64,000 bases of DNA from M3007 sp041741155 (lineage in GTDB: Bacteria > Bacteroidota > Bacteroidia > Chitinophagales > Saprospiraceae): the NCBI GenBank assembly GCA_041741155.1, contig JBGSKO010000159.1, positions 1-64,000 on the forward strand, given 5' to 3'. The notes beneath the pieces were generated by a model that worked only from the letters and a program-made list of their open reading frames with translations, made no database searches and was not told the DNA's origin. Below, in pieces: positions 51,141 through 60,816 of the stretch. A program made the translations under genes and the position numbers. Each line of letters begins with the position of its first letter. Position 1 is the first letter of the stretch.

Positions 51141-53546
51141 ATGATACAACTTTATTGCCAAAATAGTTGCAGACGGCTGCTCCGTTATCCAAAGACGTTG
51201 GTTGTTGTACTCACGTTGGCTCTGGTTTGGCTTTTTTGCCTGCCAAACCCCCTTTTTGACGATCCGGTGTCTGTCATTTTGGAGGATGATCAGGGCGATT
51301 TACTTTGTGCCCGTATCGCTTCGGACGGGCAATGGCGCTTCCCCGCCCAGGAACGCACACCGGACAAGTACAATATTTGTGCGGTAGCTTTTGAGGACAG
51401 GCGCTTCTGGTGGCATCCCGGTGTAGATCCAATTGGTATTATCCGGGCGCTTGGGGCCAATCTGCGCCAGGGCCGCGTGGTCAGTGGCGGCAGCACCATC
51501 ACCATGCAGGTGATTCGGCTTTCCCGAAAAAATCCTCCGCGCACCATCTGGGAAAAATGCGTGGAAGTTTTCAGAGCCACCCGACTGGAGCTGACCACCT
51601 CCAAACAAAAAATCCTCGCACTGTACGCCGCCCACGCTCCCTTTGGCGGCAATGTCGTCGGCCTGGAAGCTGCCTCCTGGCGGTACTACGGCAAACATCC
51701 GGAATCGCTATCCTGGGCGGAAGCAGCCACCATGGCTGTTTTACCCAACAGCCCGGCCCTGATTCACCCCGGCCGAAACCGCGAGGTACTCCTAAAAAAA
51801 CGAAATCGCCTGCTCGACCACCTGCAATCCGACGGAAAACTATCCGCCTCGGAGTGCGCCTTAGCCAAGGAAGAAACCCTGCCCGACGCTCCCCTACCCC
51901 TCCCGCAACTGACACCCCATCTGCTCGACCGGCTGGCAGCACAAAACCGACCCGAGACCGGCGGCAGGTTCAAAACCAGCATCAACCGCCACCTCCAACA
52001 ACGCATCGCGGATATTCTCGCCCGGCGACAAGAAGTATATCGGGGCAACGATATCCACAACCTGGCAGCCGTGGTACTGGATGTGCCCACCGGCAACGTC
52101 CTCGCATATGTGGGTAATGTCTCCGGCGCAGGAGCCGAACACGGCGAACAGGTGGACGTAATCGCCGCCCCGCGCAGCACGGGCAGTATCCTCAAGCCAT
52201 TCCTGTACGCGCTCGCACTGGAAAATGGCGATATCCTGCCCAATAGCCTGCTCCACGATGTGCCGACCCAACTCGGCCGCTACAAGCCGGAAAACTACTT
52301 TGAAACCTACGATGGCGTCGTGCCGGCCAAACGCGCCCTGATCCGCTCGCTCAATGTCCCGTTCGTTTTGCTCCTGCAACAACACGGACTCGAAAAATTC
52401 CACTTCGAACTGAAAAAACTGGGCATCTCCACGCTCCACAAACCACCCGCACACTACGGACTTTCCCTTATTCTCGGCGGCGCAGAGGCCAACCTGCTCG
52501 ATATCACCAATATCTACGCCGGCATGGCCCGCCGGCTCGGCGCCTTCTACGACCGCAACGGCCGCTATGATGCCCGGGATTTTCGGGACCCCGTTTTTTG
52601 TCCTTCCGAAACGGATAACACCGGCAGTGCATACATCCCCTCCCAATCGCCCACCGGGGGACTCGGTGCTGCTTCGATTTGGTTTGCCTTCGAGGCGATG
52701 CAGCAGGTGGAACGCCCCACGAGTGCAGGGGAATGGGAGTTGTTTCAGGCCAGCAGGCACATCGCCTGGAAAACAGGAACCAGCTTCGGATTTCGGGATG
52801 CCTGGGCGGCCGGTGTCACGCCGCGCTACGCCGTGGGGGTGTGGGTTGGAAATGCCGATGGCGAAGGTCGCCCCGGACTGATTGGCGTGGACATCGCCGC
52901 GCCTGTTATGTTCGAAATTTTTGGTCAACTCCCGGACGACGGCGCATGGTTCGATCCGCCATACGACGATATGGCTCAGGCCTCCGTTTGCAAACAAAGC
53001 GGTTTCCGGGCGGGTCCGTATTGCGAAGCAGATACTCTCTGGATACCCAAAAACGGCCTCAAGGCCAAAGCCTGCCCGTACCACCAACTGCTGCACCTCG
53101 ACCCGAGCAGTACGTGGCAAGTACACAGCGCTTGCGAAGCGCCCGCCGGGATGCAACACCGTTCCTGGTTTGTGCTGTCTCCCCTTCAGGAGTTTTATTT
53201 TACCCGAAAAAACCCAACCTACCTGCCGCCGCCGCCGTTTCGGAGCGACTGCCTTGCCGCACAGGCAACCCCGGAATATTCCCCCATGCAACTGGTTTAC
53301 CCCAAAGACCTCACCCGGATTTTTGTGCCCGTAGACCTCGATGGTCGTCTCAGCAGCACCGTGTTTCAGGTGGCCCATCGAAAGCCGGATACCGAAATAT
53401 TTTGGCACCTCGACGGGACGTATCTCGGCAGCACCAAGACCTTTCATCAAATGGCCCTGCAGCCATCCATCGGCAAACATATCCTTGCGCTCGTGGACCA
53501 GCACGGTAACCGCACGGAACAGGCGTTTGAAATCATCGGGAAATAA
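51141..53546 (+). CDS. pbpC: Penicillin-binding protein 1C
   Basis: An 801-residue bifunctional peptidoglycan synthase. One N-terminal membrane helix (about 17-36) precedes the GT51 glycosyltransferase with EDRRFWWHPGVDP and VVSGGSTITMQVIRLS. The transpeptidase has SxxK in STGSILKP, SLN in RSLNVPF and KTGTSFGFRDAW. The last ~100 residues are the PbpC-specific BiPBP_C domain. It polymerises and may crosslink glycan strands. The ATG at 51141 is used because the extension to 51009 overlaps the divergent rpoD start. Confidence 0.93.
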   Translation: MIQLYCQNSCRRLLRYPKTLVVVLTLALVWLFCLPNPLFDDPVSVILEDDQGDLLCARIASDGQWRFPAQERTPDKYNICAVAFEDRRFWWHPGVDPIGIIRALGANLRQGRVVSGGSTITMQVIRLSRKNPPRTIWEKCVEVFRATRLELTTSKQKILALYAAHAPFGGNVVGLEAASWRYYGKHPESLSWAEAATMAVLPNSPALIHPGRNREVLLKKRNRLLDHLQSDGKLSASECALAKEETLPDAPLPLPQLTPHLLDRLAAQNRPETGGRFKTSINRHLQQRIADILARRQEVYRGNDIHNLAAVVLDVPTGNVLAYVGNVSGAGAEHGEQVDVIAAPRSTGSILKPFLYALALENGDILPNSLLHDVPTQLGRYKPENYFETYDGVVPAKRALIRSLNVPFVLLLQQHGLEKFHFELKKLGISTLHKPPAHYGLSLILGGAEANLLDITNIYAGMARRLGAFYDRNGRYDARDFRDPVFCPSETDNTGSAYIPSQSPTGGLGAASIWFAFEAMQQVERPTSAGEWELFQASRHIAWKTGTSFGFRDAWAAGVTPRYAVGVWVGNADGEGRPGLIGVDIAAPVMFEIFGQLPDDGAWFDPPYDDMAQASVCKQSGFRAGPYCEADTLWIPKNGLKAKACPYHQLLHLDPSSTWQVHSACEAPAGMQHRSWFVLSPLQEFYFTRKNPTYLPPPPFRSDCLAAQATPEYSPMQLVYPKDLTRIFVPVDLDGRLSSTVFQVAHRKPDTEIFWHLDGTYLGSTKTFHQMALQPSIGKHILALVDQHGNRTEQAFEIIGK

Positions 53547-53578
53547 TCCAGTGCCGCTTTTTTCAGATACATCCGAAC

Positions 53579-56500
53579 TCAAAACCGCAACATTTTCCGA
53601 ACAGCCCGATCCGTGTCGGTCTCCAACTGGTAGTACAACAAGCCGATTCCGGCGCCCAGCAGGTGGCTTTCCACCGTAATTGCATGGTTGCCGGCGGGAT
53701 ATGCTTGTGTGGTTTCCCAGAGTAGCCGCCCGGCACTGTCCCATATCCGCAATGTCGCAGTTTTTGCCTCCGGCAAATAAAAACCTATCGAGGTAGCCGC
53801 GTCAAACGGATTCGGTTGGTTTTGAAACAGTTCAAATCCGGCAACAGAAACAGCATTGTCCCCAAACCGCAAGGCCACTTGCATCAAATCCCAATCGGCG
53901 GAATAGGCCTCGCTGCGGGCAATGCGGTTGGAAAGTTGAAGTTTTTCGCGCAAGCTTCCCGATTCGAGTACCCGGAACCGCAACACAAACTCCAGCAAAC
54001 CACCGGTTTCCCAACTGATCGCCAGGCTGTTTTCGATGTTGAAAATGGCGAACTGTTCGTCCGATAAGCCGTCGCCTGGAATCAAATCCAGCACCTCCAG
54101 CCCGGGATAGTTGAGCGTGAACTGCATTCCCGCCACAGACTTGTCCGCCCGAACGCGTACATTGACCAGATCGCCTGTAGTCACTATTTGGTCTGAAATA
54201 TCCAGGTACAAAACAGGACGGCTGCGATCTTCCACGACAACACCGGAAAAGTTCGGATTGGCATTCCCGTTTACATCGCCCACCTTGAACCCGATGAAAT
54301 TTTGCACCGGCAGGGCAGATGCTTGCAGGTTTGTTACATCTATCTGCTCCGGAAAACCACCCGAAAACGGATTGGCCGGATTGGAAAAAACATGATTCGC
54401 GGCCACAAAACGCCAGGATGGGAGGGCCGGCAACTGCTGGTAAAGCCCCAGAATCAATTTGCGAAACTCCACGATATCGAATGTCGTCACCGTGTTCGAT
54501 TTATTGGCATCTGCCGCCAGTGTCCTGTACGGCGACGGAATCGCCTCCAGTCCCAGCACGTGCTTGTTGATCAACAACAAATCGAACGTGGACACGCCGT
54601 TGAGCGGATTGTCGTCGCGGAAAGGCTTGAGGGTGTACGACGAAGCCGCCGGCAGTGTGAACGAGAAAGCGCCCTGCGCATCCGTCAGGGCAAATTGTGT
54701 GAACGGCGGAAGCACCGGGTGCGTCCCGTTGAGTTCGACCGCAACTCCTGGAATACCTGCCCCCGTTTCAGTTTTAACGGTACCGCCTACCGTCAGGACG
54801 GTTGGTGCGCAAGTGCCGTCGGGGTCTTCCACCCGGAAGTTGTAGGCGCAGGTGGTTTCGTTTCCGCAGTTGTCGTACACCGTCCATTGGATACGGTGGT
54901 TGCCGAGCGGCAGTTGGAGCGGGGTATCCGAACCCGGCGTAGCGGGTATATGCCAGACCAAGCGCACAACCTGTCGCCGGCCTGCGGTGTCGGCCCGAAG
55001 CACAAACTGATAGCGGGCATTCTGGCCCACCGGGCGGGTATCGTACTGCCGCAATTGTCCGCCGGCATAGTTTGGAGTATTCACATTATTGAACAAAATC
55101 GTACCCGGCAAAGGCAAATCGGTACTATTCACCACAGACTCCTGCACGTCGTCGCCATCCAAATCCAGGAACAGCAGGTAATCCACGCCCAGGTTTGGCC
55201 CAAAACAGGCATCTGTGACGGTCACCTCAAGGTCCGCCACACCTTCGCACAAGTCCTCGTTCGGATTCCCGGGATCAGCCGAAAAATTAGCGTTCCACAA
55301 ATGCAGATCGTTGTCGCTCAGGTCAACAAAGGTCGGAGCGCCAGCCGGGCAATCCTCTACAATCGGTTGCTCGAGGTCAATCACCCGGATAATTTGTTTG
55401 TAGGTATAGCCATTTGCATCCATTGCCCAGAACGTGCTGAAATCGGTAGGCGCCAGATCGTTGGCCCCTGTTTTCGACGAGGTTGGCGCCCAATCGCCCA
55501 CCGTACCGGCCTCCGAAACAACCGGACCGGGTTGGTTATCGGGGTGCACCGCGAGCGCATTGGGGTCGGGATTGGGCACGGTAATCAGCGCCTGACTCGA
55601 ATCATACGCGCAGGCGTTGTAGATTTTCCAGGTACGCTCGATGCGGAAGCAGGCATCGGGCACATTGAACACGGTCGCTTCGACAAACGATGCCACCATG
55701 TTTTCACAGCCTGTGCCGAAAAATGCCGGGGCGCCGTAGTTGCCCGAGGTGTCGCAGGCCATGATGACCAGGTCGTCCGGGAATCGGACAAAATAGCGCT
55801 GTTCGTTTTCTACGACAATTCGCTGGGTACACTGGCCGCTCGTTCCGACGGCATCAAACACCCGAAAGGTACGCGCGATGGTTCCCCGGGAGCATACCGT
55901 GTCAAATTGCTGGTAATTTATCAGAATCGCGGTGGAGTCAACGGTACAAGATGTACTCGCAAAACCATACGCCGAAAAGGATGGATCGAAGTTTTCGCAC
56001 GTGACGACGGTATCCATCGGCGCCGTGCATTGCGGACTGTTGATGTCCAGAATCAGTATTGGCGCCGTACAGTCGCTGTATTGGCCCTGAGCCAAACTGT
56101 CGGATACCGCCCCGGCAGGCACCGGAATATCGTACACCCGAAGCGCAACGGACACGGTATCGCCCAAGTCTGCACAACACAAGTACACATAATCGTCCCA
56201 TGCCCCTCCAAGGGTATCGCAGGTACCCGCCTCAACCCGGCGCGCTTTGAAAAAAACCTGACTGCACGCATCCATTGAGCCTTCGTCAAACAACCCCGCC
56301 GGCATCGTCGCCAGCCCCAGATCATTGAGGTAAGCGGTCAGGAACGTATCGCATTGTGCCAGCGGCGGGATACTGTCCCATACCAGAAGTTCCATTTCAC
56401 ATTCCGAGGTATTGCCACAGGCGTCGGTCGCCACAAGCCGAAGATTGGTAGCGCCCACCATAAAACCCGGTGCTTCGCCAAAAACAGCCAGTGTATCGGG

Positions 56501-57940
56501 GTGGCTCGTGTTGTTTCCTATAAAATCGCCCAAAACCGCAGATAGGGAGTCTTCCGTCCCGTTAATATCCCAATAAACCACCACGGTGGTTAAATAGGAG
56601 CACGCATCTTCCACAATAATATCAGGAAGGTTTACCATACCTACACAGTCCGCGCCACCGAGTACCGCCACGGTATCCAGCGGGCAATGGAGTACCGGCT
56701 CAAGCCCGTCCAATATTTCCAAAATTTGCTCACCCACCAGCGGGTTGGCCAACGAATCGGGCAAACAGCCGTCCTGCACCGTCCAGATGCGGTTGATCAG
56801 GCGGTTGGCGCCGCAAAAAATCTGCTCGGTTTCAATAAATTCAGCCACCAGACCGCACGAAGACGTATCGGTCAGGAAGTACTGCAGGCCGCCAATCTCA
56901 ATAAAAGGCCAGCCGGTCACCGCCGGCGATGGCAATGGAGTACACTCAAATGTGCCATCAAAAGGAAAATATACATCGTCTATCGAGCGCTCCCGGACAA
57001 TGGTTTGCACACAGGTCGCCACATTGTTCGAAGCATCCAGGGCCGTCCAAAAACGCGTAATAATACCGGCTACGCCAATCGAGTCGCAGGGATAATCGTT
57101 TCGCACGTCCACAAAATTCAGGGCGACATCGCCCATACATCGTTCAGTTATCATCGGAAATCCTTCCTGAATCCCAAGGGTATCCCGTAAAAAAGCAGGG
57201 AGCAAGTGTGCTTCCGGCAATAGACAAGGCACTACCGCTGCGGGGCACACCAGCGCCGGCGGTATCGTGTCGAAAATGCGGACAAACCCGGTGCAACTGC
57301 CCCCGTTAAGCAGGTCTGATACCCGATATTGGTACAAGTTGCCGCGATCAACAGATTCAAAAAAAGCACCTCCCCACGGGCCATCCCCGAGCGGGACGGT
57401 TCGGTCAGTCTCCACCAGCATACTCAAAACACAGCCGTAGTTGCCCTCCAACAAATCCGCAGCGCCGGGCGCCACCCAACAGTCCGTACCAAGATAAACA
57501 GAAACCGTATCCTGACAGGTCAGTGCAGCGGTATCCGCAACAACGGTCACGGTAAACGAACAATCGGAGGTATTGCCCGATGAATCCTCGGCCACAAAAG
57601 CATTCATGGTCGCGCCGATGGGAAATACCCCGCCCGATGCAATACCGGACCATTGGTTCGGCACAATGACCAATGAGTCGTCGGTGGCCGTTACCGCGTA
57701 TGAAAAAACGGTTTCACAGAGGCCCGGTCCCAGATTGATGATTTCATCCGGCGGACAAACGATAACCGGTGGCACGGTGTCCACACCCATAGTGTCCGGT
57801 AGCGCCCATAGCGGTGCAACCGGCACTTCGTGTATTTTAAAATGAAAATTGGAGACGGCAGGCGTGTTGTGCCGGGATGTGGCAGCCTCAAGGGTTGCGA
57901 ATACGCCAAAGAAAAGGATGATGGTAAAAAATCGGTTCAT
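53579..57940 (-). CDS. Large secreted HYR/dockerin-like/cohesin-like protein with T9SS sorting domain
   Basis: A 1453-residue exported protein with signal peptide MNRFFTIILFFGVFATLEAA. The first ~1000 residues are Cys-rich HYR/Ig-like repeats (DTVPPVIVCPPDEIINLGPG, SGNTSDCSFTVTVV, ACGNTSECEMELLV). A carboxypeptidase-regulatory-like domain follows near 1060. About residues 1105-1170 form a two-repeat dockerin-like unit (DNPLNGVSTFDLLLINKHVLG and DANKSNTVTTFDIVEFRKLI). Residues about 1240-1365 look like a cohesin fold (VNVRVRADKSVAGMQFTLNY). The T9SS type A signal FQNQPNPFDAATSI ends the protein. It is presumably a surface adhesin or scaffold; its ligand is unknown. Confidence 0.85.
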   Translation of the reverse strand: MNRFFTIILFFGVFATLEAATSRHNTPAVSNFHFKIHEVPVAPLWALPDTMGVDTVPPVIVCPPDEIINLGPGLCETVFSYAVTATDDSLVIVPNQWSGIASGGVFPIGATMNAFVAEDSSGNTSDCSFTVTVVADTAALTCQDTVSVYLGTDCWVAPGAADLLEGNYGCVLSMLVETDRTVPLGDGPWGGAFFESVDRGNLYQYRVSDLLNGGSCTGFVRIFDTIPPALVCPAAVVPCLLPEAHLLPAFLRDTLGIQEGFPMITERCMGDVALNFVDVRNDYPCDSIGVAGIITRFWTALDASNNVATCVQTIVRERSIDDVYFPFDGTFECTPLPSPAVTGWPFIEIGGLQYFLTDTSSCGLVAEFIETEQIFCGANRLINRIWTVQDGCLPDSLANPLVGEQILEILDGLEPVLHCPLDTVAVLGGADCVGMVNLPDIIVEDACSYLTTVVVYWDINGTEDSLSAVLGDFIGNNTSHPDTLAVFGEAPGFMVGATNLRLVATDACGNTSECEMELLVWDSIPPLAQCDTFLTAYLNDLGLATMPAGLFDEGSMDACSQVFFKARRVEAGTCDTLGGAWDDYVYLCCADLGDTVSVALRVYDIPVPAGAVSDSLAQGQYSDCTAPILILDINSPQCTAPMDTVVTCENFDPSFSAYGFASTSCTVDSTAILINYQQFDTVCSRGTIARTFRVFDAVGTSGQCTQRIVVENEQRYFVRFPDDLVIMACDTSGNYGAPAFFGTGCENMVASFVEATVFNVPDACFRIERTWKIYNACAYDSSQALITVPNPDPNALAVHPDNQPGPVVSEAGTVGDWAPTSSKTGANDLAPTDFSTFWAMDANGYTYKQIIRVIDLEQPIVEDCPAGAPTFVDLSDNDLHLWNANFSADPGNPNEDLCEGVADLEVTVTDACFGPNLGVDYLLFLDLDGDDVQESVVNSTDLPLPGTILFNNVNTPNYAGGQLRQYDTRPVGQNARYQFVLRADTAGRRQVVRLVWHIPATPGSDTPLQLPLGNHRIQWTVYDNCGNETTCAYNFRVEDPDGTCAPTVLTVGGTVKTETGAGIPGVAVELNGTHPVLPPFTQFALTDAQGAFSFTLPAASSYTLKPFRDDNPLNGVSTFDLLLINKHVLGLEAIPSPYRTLAADANKSNTVTTFDIVEFRKLILGLYQQLPALPSWRFVAANHVFSNPANPFSGGFPEQIDVTNLQASALPVQNFIGFKVGDVNGNANPNFSGVVVEDRSRPVLYLDISDQIVTTGDLVNVRVRADKSVAGMQFTLNYPGLEVLDLIPGDGLSDEQFAIFNIENSLAISWETGGLLEFVLRFRVLESGSLREKLQLSNRIARSEAYSADWDLMQVALRFGDNAVSVAGFELFQNQPNPFDAATSIGFYLPEAKTATLRIWDSAGRLLWETTQAYPAGNHAITVESHLLGAGIGLLYYQLETDTDRAVRKMLRF

Positions 57941-58028
57941 AGATTTGGATCGAGTAGTTCCCCCAATTTAGCGAAAATTGGGCCAGAAACAGATAAAATA
58001 TCGGAACCGCCTCTTCTGATGGGTGTTT

Positions 58029-60593
58029 TTAAAAAAACACTTGCAACATTCCCCGCACGCCGTACTTGGGTGCGCCCGGGTGATCGAGGTACGTGAAGCG
58101 CCGCACCAAATCTATGCGCAGCACTTTGAAAATGTTGCCGATTCCGATTCCTGCTTCGATGTACGGTTTTGCTGCGAGCGTATAGGAAATGGGGGAGCCA
58201 TCCGGGTACGTCGGAAAGCGATACAGTCCGGAACCCTCGGAGGGCAGGTTTGTGGGTGTAACGGCGCCGTACAGCATTTTGAAGGAGGCTGATTCTCGGA
58301 GTTTCAGTTTGCGCACCAACGGGATTTTATTCAGGAAAAAACCGTAGAAATTGTGGTCCATATTGATGGCTACATAGCGGTCGCTGATGAATTCCATGAA
58401 GTTCATCAGGTTGTATGAGTACAATTGGTACAGGTAGGTCTGGTTGGCACGGTGAATAGAGAGCAACGGGTACGGCACTTTGCCAAATACGCCACCGGCT
58501 TCTATAAAGAGGTAATTGTAACCAATGGGGGGGATGTTCGTAAACTTGTAAAAACTGGCCCGAACATCGTGAAAACTATGCTCGCCTCCATAAAAACCGT
58601 CAATTCCGCGGGCATAACGGAGGGTTGCGACGTAGTTGACATTGATCGTTTGTCGGTAGGTTGACGTTTGAAAAAACGTCTCGCCGGGCGCATAGCGCAA
58701 TTGCAGGTAAGCCTTGGCCGTGGTCACTGTCGGATTTTCGGGCTGGCTTCCGGTCACGGGATCGAACCGCAGTGTCCCGGCAGGTGCCTGTGATTCTTGC
58801 TCAAAGCCGACCGCATACGAAAAATGGTTATTGAACTCCCGCTCGTGCTCCAGGGTAAATTTGTTGAAATACAGAAACTTGTCGTTCTCGCCACGCACAA
58901 AAGATGTCAGGAAACCACCGGTTTGCGTCCGGGCGAGTTCCAGCCCGGGAATACGGATATCCTGCTGGTATTGCACGCGTAAAAGGTTGTACGGAAACTG
59001 ATTGTAGGTGGAACCGCGCAACGCAATCGTGGCTTTTCCGCCAAACTTCAGGCGGTTATCCTGAAAACCATACGCGCCGTAGCCGTCGAGGTTGACTTGT
59101 TTGCTGAGGGTGGACGATGTGCGTCCGCCGAAACGCAGGCGGCTGCCTTCCACGCCATTGAAGGCGTAAAACGTACTGACCGGCCCGATTTCGAAGTTTG
59201 GGCCGACATTTACATACCCCACAGTGGCGATCAGCAATGCTTTGGCGGTGTTTTTGAACAGCGGTGTATTCTGCAAACTGTCCATATTCTGGTATGTAGC
59301 AGCCTCGGCCGCGTTCAATTCCACGTGTCGGGCGCCTGCCCAGTAGGTCGAGTCACTTTGCCCGGCGCCGGGCAGATATTCCACCTCCGCGTATGCATTT
59401 CGGAACACCGAGTCGGGTAGCACCGGATTTATTTCCGGGTCCCGGTGCGAGATCAGGCGCTGGCCAAACAGCCCGGCGCCTTTGCGCGCAATACCAAAAT
59501 CCATGCGGTAGTCTTCGTTGGACAGCACCCATTTGCCGGAAGGCAGGCGCTGAAAATCCTGTTGCAGTTCGATGGATTTGACCCAGTTCAGGTTAATATC
59601 GGGGTTCACGCCAAAGGTTGCGCGCACTACGGGATACGTGCTGTCAAGGGCGATGTAAAGTTCGCCCTGCAAGAGCATGTCCGTTTTGTTCCGGGGAAAA
59701 AAAGCGAGGCGAACGATCTTGCTGCCGCTCTCTTCGATGGTATCCATGGGGTAGTAGCGGTAAAACATAGGCGCCATGTTGGCAATCGGACTGAGAAAAT
59801 GGTCCGTCAGGAGCACCACATAATTGTCGTACAAATTAACTTCCTGATTAAGATACCGCAGCGCCTTGTTGATACCCTCTTGCTCGAGGTAGCCCGGAAA
59901 TTTCACCGATTTATTGGCCTTGATCAGGAGTTTTCGGGCTTTTGGATCGGCGCGTAAGTACAGATCCTGGATATTTTCCTGCAAAAAAACAGGGATCACG
60001 CCCATACCCTCGAGCTTGCTGGTGTCCGCATTGTCCAGTGCAAAGCGCAGACTTTTAAGCACCTTTTTGTCTTTCACCTTTTCGGATAGGTTGCTCAGGC
60101 CGAGCAGCACCTTTTCGTATTGTTCCTCCCGAAACGTTCGCTGGTTCTCCACCCGGTTCTTGTCGCGGTTTTCTACCACCAGTTTGATGAGTTCTACGGC
60201 CGGGTTGTTTTTATTGCGGTATTTACCGGATTTGACGGTCACCTCTTTCAGGTTCGTGGTTTGGGGCACAAGGTTAATGTCGAGGGATTGTTCCACCCCT
60301 GGTTGTACCGCCACCTTTTGTTCCTGATAGCCTAATGCCGAAATCCGAATTTCCGCGAAGGGTTTTTCTGATTTGATTTCAAAATAGCCGTTTTCGTCGC
60401 TGCGGCCACCTATGCTCATACCTGGTACGGCAATACCGGCGAATGCAACGCCGGAACGTGTTTCTGCATCGGCGATACGCCCGCGGACGAGCGTGCCGGA
60501 CTGTTGCGCCAACAGGGCGAGGGGGCAAAGGACAAAGGCCACCCAGATGACGAGGCGGCCCGGAATCAGAACGGGAGTAATGTGTTTGTTCAT
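58029..60593 (-). CDS. DUF5686/carboxypeptidase-regulatory-like outer membrane protein
   Basis: An 854-residue exported protein. The signal peptide is MNKHITPVLIPGRLVIWVAF onward, ending LLAQ. A carboxypeptidase-regulatory-like domain has VRGRIADAETRSGVAFAGIAVPG and ISALGYQEQKVAV. The DUF5686 part begins VKSGKYRNKNNPAVELIKLVVENRDKN and runs to a beta-barrel C-terminus YGVRGMLQVFF. These proteins are SusC-like in build but lack a TonB plug, and their role is unclear. Both 60599 and 60593 are possible starts. Confidence 0.88.
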   Translation of the reverse strand: MNKHITPVLIPGRLVIWVAFVLCPLALLAQQSGTLVRGRIADAETRSGVAFAGIAVPGMSIGGRSDENGYFEIKSEKPFAEIRISALGYQEQKVAVQPGVEQSLDINLVPQTTNLKEVTVKSGKYRNKNNPAVELIKLVVENRDKNRVENQRTFREEQYEKVLLGLSNLSEKVKDKKVLKSLRFALDNADTSKLEGMGVIPVFLQENIQDLYLRADPKARKLLIKANKSVKFPGYLEQEGINKALRYLNQEVNLYDNYVVLLTDHFLSPIANMAPMFYRYYPMDTIEESGSKIVRLAFFPRNKTDMLLQGELYIALDSTYPVVRATFGVNPDINLNWVKSIELQQDFQRLPSGKWVLSNEDYRMDFGIARKGAGLFGQRLISHRDPEINPVLPDSVFRNAYAEVEYLPGAGQSDSTYWAGARHVELNAAEAATYQNMDSLQNTPLFKNTAKALLIATVGYVNVGPNFEIGPVSTFYAFNGVEGSRLRFGGRTSSTLSKQVNLDGYGAYGFQDNRLKFGGKATIALRGSTYNQFPYNLLRVQYQQDIRIPGLELARTQTGGFLTSFVRGENDKFLYFNKFTLEHEREFNNHFSYAVGFEQESQAPAGTLRFDPVTGSQPENPTVTTAKAYLQLRYAPGETFFQTSTYRQTINVNYVATLRYARGIDGFYGGEHSFHDVRASFYKFTNIPPIGYNYLFIEAGGVFGKVPYPLLSIHRANQTYLYQLYSYNLMNFMEFISDRYVAINMDHNFYGFFLNKIPLVRKLKLRESASFKMLYGAVTPTNLPSEGSGLYRFPTYPDGSPISYTLAAKPYIEAGIGIGNIFKVLRIDLVRRFTYLDHPGAPKYGVRGMLQVFF

Positions 60594-60676
60594 TCGCATA
60601 AAATCAGGCTCGAACGGATTACTTCAATTTACGCAGAAAATCCGTGCCATTTCGGAGTTCTTTTTTTCGATCCGCC

Positions 60677-60684
60677 CAAATGTA
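60677..60684 (-). promoter_or_regulatory. -7 promoter element for the DUF5686 gene
   Basis: The minus strand reads TACATTTG, an exact TAnnTTTG match, 83 nt upstream of the start. The rest of the gap to 60816 shows no other recognised signal. Confidence 0.5.
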
Positions 60685-60816
60685 ACAGCAATTGATGCCA
60701 TTAGACGACGGCGTTAGGAAAAAGTTGACAAACTAAGTTCTGTTTCGACTAACCCAGTCAAATAAATCAACTGACTAAATTCAATCCTTTTTCTCATCAA
60801 CTAAATCCAACCGATT

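Noticed and set aside
51894..53744. 616-codon open frame opposite pbpC
   Set aside because: pbpC motifs (GT51, SxxK, KTG) fix the coding strand; the antisense product has no recognisable features.
54302..56278. 658-codon open frame opposite the large HYR-domain gene
   Set aside because: It lies wholly inside a gene with signal peptide, repeated domains and a sorting signal; the antisense frame looks like shadow coding.
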